Positions 59,891-64,000 of a stretch of 64,000 bases of DNA are shown piece after piece (position 1 is the first letter of the stretch; every line of letters begins with the position of its first letter). Position numbers and translations under genes: made by a program. Origin of the DNA: Methylobacterium hispanicum (GTDB lineage: Bacteria; Pseudomonadota; Alphaproteobacteria; Rhizobiales; Beijerinckiaceae). Below the pieces are notes generated by a model. It did no database searches. It was not told where the DNA came from and saw only the letters and a list, made by a program, of their open reading frames with translations. Location: positions 124,001-188,000 of the forward strand of contig NZ_BPQO01000004.1 of NCBI RefSeq assembly GCF_022179285.1, in the 5' to 3' direction.

Positions 59891-60580
59891 ATGCTGGGGC
59901 GCGCCAACTCCCAATGGGAGGACATGTCGCCCGACGTGATCCACATCACGCGTGGCGCGAACGCTTCCGAGTCATACGAGAACCTGCTCTCAATTCTCGA
60001 CACCGGCTGTCTGGAGGCGCGCAACCCCTTCGGTGCCGCCAGGAAGAGTTGTCCGGATCCAGCCTCCCAGCGCGCCGTCTGCTTCACCGAGGTACCCGTC
60101 CACCTCGTGTTGAGGATCATTCAGCGACGGCTGCCGTCGGACCGCTCGGCCTGGAACGGCATCGCCTTCCGCAAGTCCTTCGTCGCAAGCCGCGGTGGCG
60201 GGCCGATCATGTACGCATACGACGGCTCGCCCCACGCGGAGGCGCTGGAAGCCATGATGCAGGCGGCGTGGTCGACCCCGGATCCGGCATCGGCACCCGT
60301 CTGGCGCCTTACCCCATACGTGGACCTGCCTGGTCGGCACGGGACGTATTACTGGGAGTGGGAGCGCGAGTGGCGTGTGGTCGGCGACCTCCGCTTCGAG
60401 CCCGCCGACGTGTCCTGTCTGATCGTCCCGGAGCAGTACCATCAGGATGCGGCGCGGCACTTCATGGACGCGGTCGGCGGGAAGTCCGGGCACAAGGCCT
60501 ATCTCTGCCCCCTGATCGACGCGACCTGGAGCCTGGAGCGTTGCCGGCAGGCGATGCGGGACAGGCGCCTGCCGGTCTGA
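59891..60580 (+). CDS. AbiGi-like protein
   Basis: Protein of about 229 aa that resembles the AbiGi/DUF2971-like family linked to abortive phage infection. Family-like patterns: HITRG...YENLLSILDTGCLEARNPFG near the start, CFTEVPVHLVLRII, GIAFRKSFVASRGGGPIMYAYD and YWEWEREWRVVGDLRF. Start uncertain: ATG 59891, ATG 59924 (GGGAGG very close) and an upstream ATG at 59696 are in frame. No partner toxin gene lies next to it. Confidence 0.6.
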   Translation: MLGRANSQWEDMSPDVIHITRGANASESYENLLSILDTGCLEARNPFGAARKSCPDPASQRAVCFTEVPVHLVLRIIQRRLPSDRSAWNGIAFRKSFVASRGGGPIMYAYDGSPHAEALEAMMQAAWSTPDPASAPVWRLTPYVDLPGRHGTYYWEWEREWRVVGDLRFEPADVSCLIVPEQYHQDAARHFMDAVGGKSGHKAYLCPLIDATWSLERCRQAMRDRRLPV

Positions 60581-60800
60581 CGAGGGGGCGGCCGTTGGCC
60601 GAGACGCACCTCAGCAGGGGTGGCGCAGAGGTCGACCTCCACGCCTGTGGAGGCGAGATGACGGTCAAGAGGTCCAAATATGACGCTTGGTGTCCATCCG
60701 CTGAGTCCGCAACGGGTGGTTTGCAGACTGAGCGGACGGTATGGAATGCTCGGTCCCAACGTCCCGCTCGCGGACAAGGTGCCGCAGCCCATGAGACAGG

Positions 60801-61328
60801 ATGAGGATGCTCCAGAGCATAGCCGTACACATCGCGAGCCTTCTTCTGTTAACGCAAAATGGGAGTGCACAAACGATCAAGGCGCCAAATGGCGAATTGT
60901 ACATCGGCATGAGCCTCGAAGAGGCGGAGCACATTCTCCAAGTCCAAGGACGCGTCGAACGCGATGGAGCTATCCGGGTCGAGGCTGCGGCTGGGGACCG
61001 ATCATATCGGGCCTACTTCGGCAAGCAGTGCCACCCGTTGCCGTGCTCTAAAGCTGCGGCCGGCGCGATCTCGGTCGGCATGTGGCAACAGGCGAGCGGG
61101 ATGGAGCCAACGGAGGCCGCCTACCAGGGGCTGGTTGCCGAGTATCGATCGGCATCGCAAGGGCACAATGTCCGGCACTTCCCACTCTGTCAGCGATGGG
61201 TGGTCGACAGGACGACTATCACGCTCGGCGTGATCTGCGGAAAACTGGCCGTCAACGCCACAACCATACAGTACAACGAGACGTTCAGGTTCAGTGGCAA
61301 CACCCCCTGTACAAACAGTTGCTTTTGA
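60801..61328 (+). CDS. secreted hypothetical protein in a low-GC patch
   Basis: A 175-aa exported protein. The signal peptide (IAVHIASLLLLTQNGSAQ) is followed by a chain with four or five Cys (CHPLPCSK, FPLCQRW, VICGK, PCTNSCF). Unrecognised. Codons are more AT-rich than those of neighbours, suggesting recent acquisition. Confidence 0.6.
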   Translation: MRMLQSIAVHIASLLLLTQNGSAQTIKAPNGELYIGMSLEEAEHILQVQGRVERDGAIRVEAAAGDRSYRAYFGKQCHPLPCSKAAAGAISVGMWQQASGMEPTEAAYQGLVAEYRSASQGHNVRHFPLCQRWVVDRTTITLGVICGKLAVNATTIQYNETFRFSGNTPCTNSCF

Positions 61329-61385
61329 AAATATTCACAACTGTCGAATAGCGGAAGCAGTTGCCACGTAGATTTTTCCAATGTG

Positions 61386-61739
61386 TCAGAAGCGGGATCG
61401 GCAAGCCAAGGACCAGCGTTCGCTTCCTCGCCGATACACAGCAAGCTTAATCTGAGTTCCGAAGGGCGGATATCTCAGCAAGCAGCCGGGACGAGGAATT
61501 AGGGACGTCCCTAATTCATCCGCGTCATCGCCGGATATTATGATGTCGCCCGTACAATTATCACTCTCTACGAACCCGCGAAAGATCACATCAATTTCTC
61601 TTTTATCGGAAGCATTACTAGGAAACCTGAGATTTGACTTGCACTCATTCAAGTTTTGCATCGCGATCAAAGGGCATTGACATTGAGCATGCGCTTGTCC
61701 GCTGAGTAGCGCAAAGGCGAGCCCCAACCTACCGATCAT
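61386..61739 (-). CDS. secreted small Cys-containing protein in the low-GC patch
   Basis: A 117-aa protein. The signal peptide (LGLAFALLSGQAHAQ) runs into CQCPLIAMQNLNECKSN; further Cys at SDNCTGD, PGCLLRY and ACRSRF. GC is clearly below that of the flanks. Convergent with the previous gene. Not recognised. Confidence 0.6.
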   Translation of the reverse strand: MIGRLGLAFALLSGQAHAQCQCPLIAMQNLNECKSNLRFPSNASDKREIDVIFRGFVESDNCTGDIIISGDDADELGTSLIPRPGCLLRYPPFGTQIKLAVYRRGSERWSLACRSRF

Positions 61740-61938
61740 CGCTTGTCCTGAGCGTCCGAAGGCTCACTCCATAGCACCGAATGGGTCTGCTATGGGTCGA
61801 TAGCGGCGGTTCGGCGCCAGCTTGCCCAATGTCGGCTCCTGGCGAACAGCAATACGAGGAATGTCTGGGTCAGGCACGGAAAGAGGCGGTCCGCTGCAGC
61901 TCTTTGGGACCGAATGCCGGGCGCTGACATCGCAGGTT

Positions 61939-62625
61939 TCAGAAGGGGAGGATCCGTCGGAAGCGGGCAATGTTGACGAGCGCCATGAGGGACGAAGCCA
62001 CGTATGTGAGGGCGGCGGCGCGTAGCACGGTGCGGGCGCCGGGCAGGTCGCCCGCGTCGAGGAAGCGACCCGTCTCCAGGATGGGCAGGGCCCGGCGGAA
62101 GCTGGCGTCGAACTCGACCGGCAGCGTCAAGATATTGAACATGAGGCGAACGCCAAGAAGCGCGATGCCGACACCCACCTGCAGGGCGAGCAGAGCCGGC
62201 GAATGGACGAAGGCGAGCACCATGGGCGCGGTCATCATCACCAACGCGGCGGCGATCTCGAAACCCTGAACGATGGGGGCGAACCTCACCCGCGCCGCGA
62301 GGAGTCGATCTCCCGCCGCGTGCTGGAGCGCGTGGGCGACCTCGTGCGCCGCGACCGCGACCGCCGTGATCGAGCGGCCGTCATGATTCCCTGGTGACAG
62401 CCGCACGACGTTCGCGACCGGATCGTAGTGGTCCGCTGGCGCGATCTCGACGAGGACGTGCTCCAGCCGCGCCAGGTCGAGCAGGTGGCGGGCGAGCTCG
62501 CCGCCGGTCCCGGGCAAGTCCGGCCGCTCGGTGGCGTGTTGCTGCATTGCCCGGCGCACCCACCAATGGGGGCCGAACACCAGACCGAACAGGAGGGCGG
62601 CGCCAAGCGCGAGGAGGATGGGCAC
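61939..62625 (-). CDS. YugP-type zinc peptidase (Zn_peptidase_2)
   Basis: A 228-aa membrane-bound zinc peptidase. One N-terminal helix (LLALGAALLFGLVFGPHWW) is followed by VRLSPGNHDGRSITAVAVAAHEVAHALQHA with the HEVAH (HExxH) metal site, then three more helices (IAAALVMMTAPMVLAFVHS, LLALQVGVGIALLGVRL and the C-terminal one) and LPVEFDASFRRAL, a family hallmark. Function is not well known. Confidence 0.88.
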   Translation of the reverse strand: MPILLALGAALLFGLVFGPHWWVRRAMQQHATERPDLPGTGGELARHLLDLARLEHVLVEIAPADHYDPVANVVRLSPGNHDGRSITAVAVAAHEVAHALQHAAGDRLLAARVRFAPIVQGFEIAAALVMMTAPMVLAFVHSPALLALQVGVGIALLGVRLMFNILTLPVEFDASFRRALPILETGRFLDAGDLPGARTVLRAAALTYVASSLMALVNIARFRRILPF

Positions 62626-62917
62626 GAAGGGTATGTATGCACGCGCCCGTATCCAGGAAAGCGCGGCTTGAGGCAGATGCCCGCCCTCCTACAATGGCCT
62701 GACAGACGTCAAAGACCGGATTGGGTGGGTTGGCGGGCCTCCGCTCAGGCTTGCGTGAAGCGCTACCACCCGAGGGCAGCCTCGGACGTTGGCGGAACCA
62801 TCGCCGCGGCCGTGGACTTTCGCTCCCCGCGCCTAGCCGACTGCCGGGATTCCAGAGGTGTGTTTCGATGCTCGCCAAGGCAGTTCACCGTTCGGCAGCG
62901 GCTACGGAATCGCGTCT
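62626..62917. other. 290-nt intergenic stretch
   Basis: Between the zinc peptidase (divergent) and the YdcZ-type gene; nothing convincing seen. It probably carries the divergent promoters. Confidence 0.4.
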
Positions 62918-63364
62918 GTGACCGCGCTCCTCGCCTGGGCCTTCGCCGTCGCCGCTGGCGCCCTCGTCACCGTCCAGGCCGGTGCCAATGCCGAACTCAA
63001 GCGCGGCCTCGGCGAGCCGGTACCGGCCCTCATCGTCAACTACCTGCTTGGGCTCAGCGTGGTGGTGGCCTACTTCCTGGCCATGCGGATCTCCTGGCCC
63101 TCCTTCGAGAAGATGGGGGCGGTGCCCTGGTGGGCTTGGTTCGGCGGTCTGGCCGGCTCGGCCTACGGCGTTGCGGCGATCCTGCTGGCCGGCCGGCTCG
63201 GAGCGGCGACCCTGATGGCGCTGGTGTTGACCGGCCAACTCGTGGCTTCGGTCATCCTCGACCATTTCGGCTGGGTCGGCTTCGAGGTGCACCAAGCGAG
63301 CATCGGGCGCATCTTTGGCTGCCTGCTGATGCTGGCAGGTCTCGCCTGCATCAGTGTGTTCTGA
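62918..63364 (+). CDS. YdcZ-family (DMT_YdcZ) membrane transporter
   Basis: A 148-aa membrane protein with five hydrophobic segments, typical length for the YdcZ (DUF606) half of the DMT superfamily. Hallmarks: GALVTVQAGANAELKRGLGEPVPALIVNYLLGL, PWWAWFGGLAGSAYGVAAILLAGRLGAATLMALVLTGQLVASVILDHFGW. The start is GTG 62918; a longer version from 62858 would add a non-hydrophobic tail. Substrate unknown. Confidence 0.85.
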   Translation: MTALLAWAFAVAAGALVTVQAGANAELKRGLGEPVPALIVNYLLGLSVVVAYFLAMRISWPSFEKMGAVPWWAWFGGLAGSAYGVAAILLAGRLGAATLMALVLTGQLVASVILDHFGWVGFEVHQASIGRIFGCLLMLAGLACISVF

Positions 63365-63544
63365 CGCCTCCGCACGACCCGAGTTCGTCGCGAGCGGCAG
63401 GCCACGATACGCCTCGGTGTCGCCGATGCTTGATCCCGCTGGGACCGGGGACGTCCCAGCTAGGCTAGGCTTGCTCGGTGCTCGGACGCCGGAACGCTCC
63501 TGTCGCGGCAGGGGTTCTTCTGCCCATCAACCAAGAGCACCAGC

Positions 63545-63832
63545 ATGCGACTTGTCGGACACGCCGCGGCCATCGCCATCGTCACGCTCATGGGCGCCGG
63601 GGCCGCGGAGGCGAAAGGCTGCATCAAGGGCGCGATCATCGGCGGCTTGGCAGGCCACTACCTGGCGGAACGTGGCGTCGTCGGCGCCGTAGCGGGCTGC
63701 CTCGGCGGCCGCTATCTGGCCAACCGTCAAGCCCGGCGCCAGCGCGAGATCGACTACGGTTCCCGCGTTCAGCCGCGCGGCGCCGGGTACGGTGCCCCGC
63801 AAGCCTATCCGCAGCGATCCTACGGCTACTGA
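63545..63832 (+). CDS. exported glycine-zipper protein
   Basis: A 95-aa exported protein. The signal peptide (AAAIAIVTLMGAGAAEA) is followed by GCIKGAIIGGLAGHYLAERGVVGAVAGCLGGRYLANRQARRQ, a Gly-zipper pattern often found in outer-membrane or periplasmic proteins. Two Cys may form a disulphide. Its C-terminus is Gly/Tyr/Pro-rich. Confidence 0.65.
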   Translation: MRLVGHAAAIAIVTLMGAGAAEAKGCIKGAIIGGLAGHYLAERGVVGAVAGCLGGRYLANRQARRQREIDYGSRVQPRGAGYGAPQAYPQRSYGY

Positions 63833-63912
63833 GCGACCGCGCGGTAACGCCGGGCGGGGCGGCTGTTGGAGCATTCCCCGCTCATCCTAGAAGCTCACGA
63901 CCTCGCGGTATC

Positions 63913-64000
63913 ATGGACCTCGACGCGATCCGGCAGTGGGCGCTGGCCTTCATCGAGGCCCACAAGGCCTGGGCGCCGCTGATCGCCGGGGTACTTGCCT
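63913..64000 (+). CDS. DedA-like membrane protein, N-terminal fragment
   Basis: The window ends 29 codons in. The fragment MDLDAIRQWALAFIEAHKAW is followed by APLIAGVLA, like the start of DedA/SNARE-associated proteins (VEAHRAWAGPIVFLLAF). The rest lies outside. Confidence 0.55.
   Translation, partial: MDLDAIRQWALAFIEAHKAWAPLIAGVLA

Overview
The window is about 64 kb of high-GC DNA whose gene content and codon use suggest a Rhizobiales-type alphaproteobacterium, most likely close to Methylobacterium. That placement is inferred from DUF6894, the hybrid kinases with Cache and Hpt domains, and the gene style, not from a search. It looks like part of a plasmid, megaplasmid or chromid. Positions 13306-15030 hold an iteron-type replication origin: about 16 copies of an 18-bp repeat, DnaA boxes and an AT-rich stretch. 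A replication-initiator gene follows at 15031-16074.

Layout, left to right. An nSTAND1-type NTPase with a C-terminal WD40-like part enters from the left edge. A minus-strand polysaccharide operon follows (ligase/polymerase, glycosyltransferase, ABC-2 permease, Wzt-like ATPase). A plus-strand set then carries a secreted SNase-like nuclease and two members of an unrecognised protein family, followed by scpA and scpB, the origin and rep. A minus-strand signalling operon comes next (response regulator and two large hybrid histidine kinases). After a secreted DNA/RNA endonuclease lies a surface region: a small Tat-exported Ig-like protein, a 2370-residue protein of about 23 putative-Ig repeats, and a Cys-containing secreted partner. 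A run of hypothetical genes and a decayed patch lead to a secreted SPOR-like protein, a UvrD-like helicase overlapping an unknown gene, a PrpA-like phosphatase and an Mrr_N-methyltransferase fusion. Then come a SIMPL protein, a third member of the unknown family, and three TadG/TadE-type pseudopilin genes. The right end has tex, an AbiGi-like gene, a low-GC patch, a YugP-type zinc peptidase, a YdcZ-type transporter, a glycine-zipper protein and the start of a DedA-like gene.

Three themes recur. One is replication and segregation (iterons, rep, ScpAB with no SMC or ParAB visible). The second is the cell surface (polysaccharide export, Ig-repeat adhesin, pseudopilins, many exported proteins). 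The third is nucleic-acid conflict (two exported nucleases, helicase pair, orphan methyltransferase, AbiGi-like gene, STAND NTPase). The least expected signal is the 9-mer GAAGGAAYG (or its complement CRTTCCTTC). I count about 16 exact copies, nearly all within about 80 nt of a start codon, where about one would be expected by chance. Many genes are joined by 4-nt ATGA or GTGA overlaps, so much of the region is organised into tightly coupled operons.
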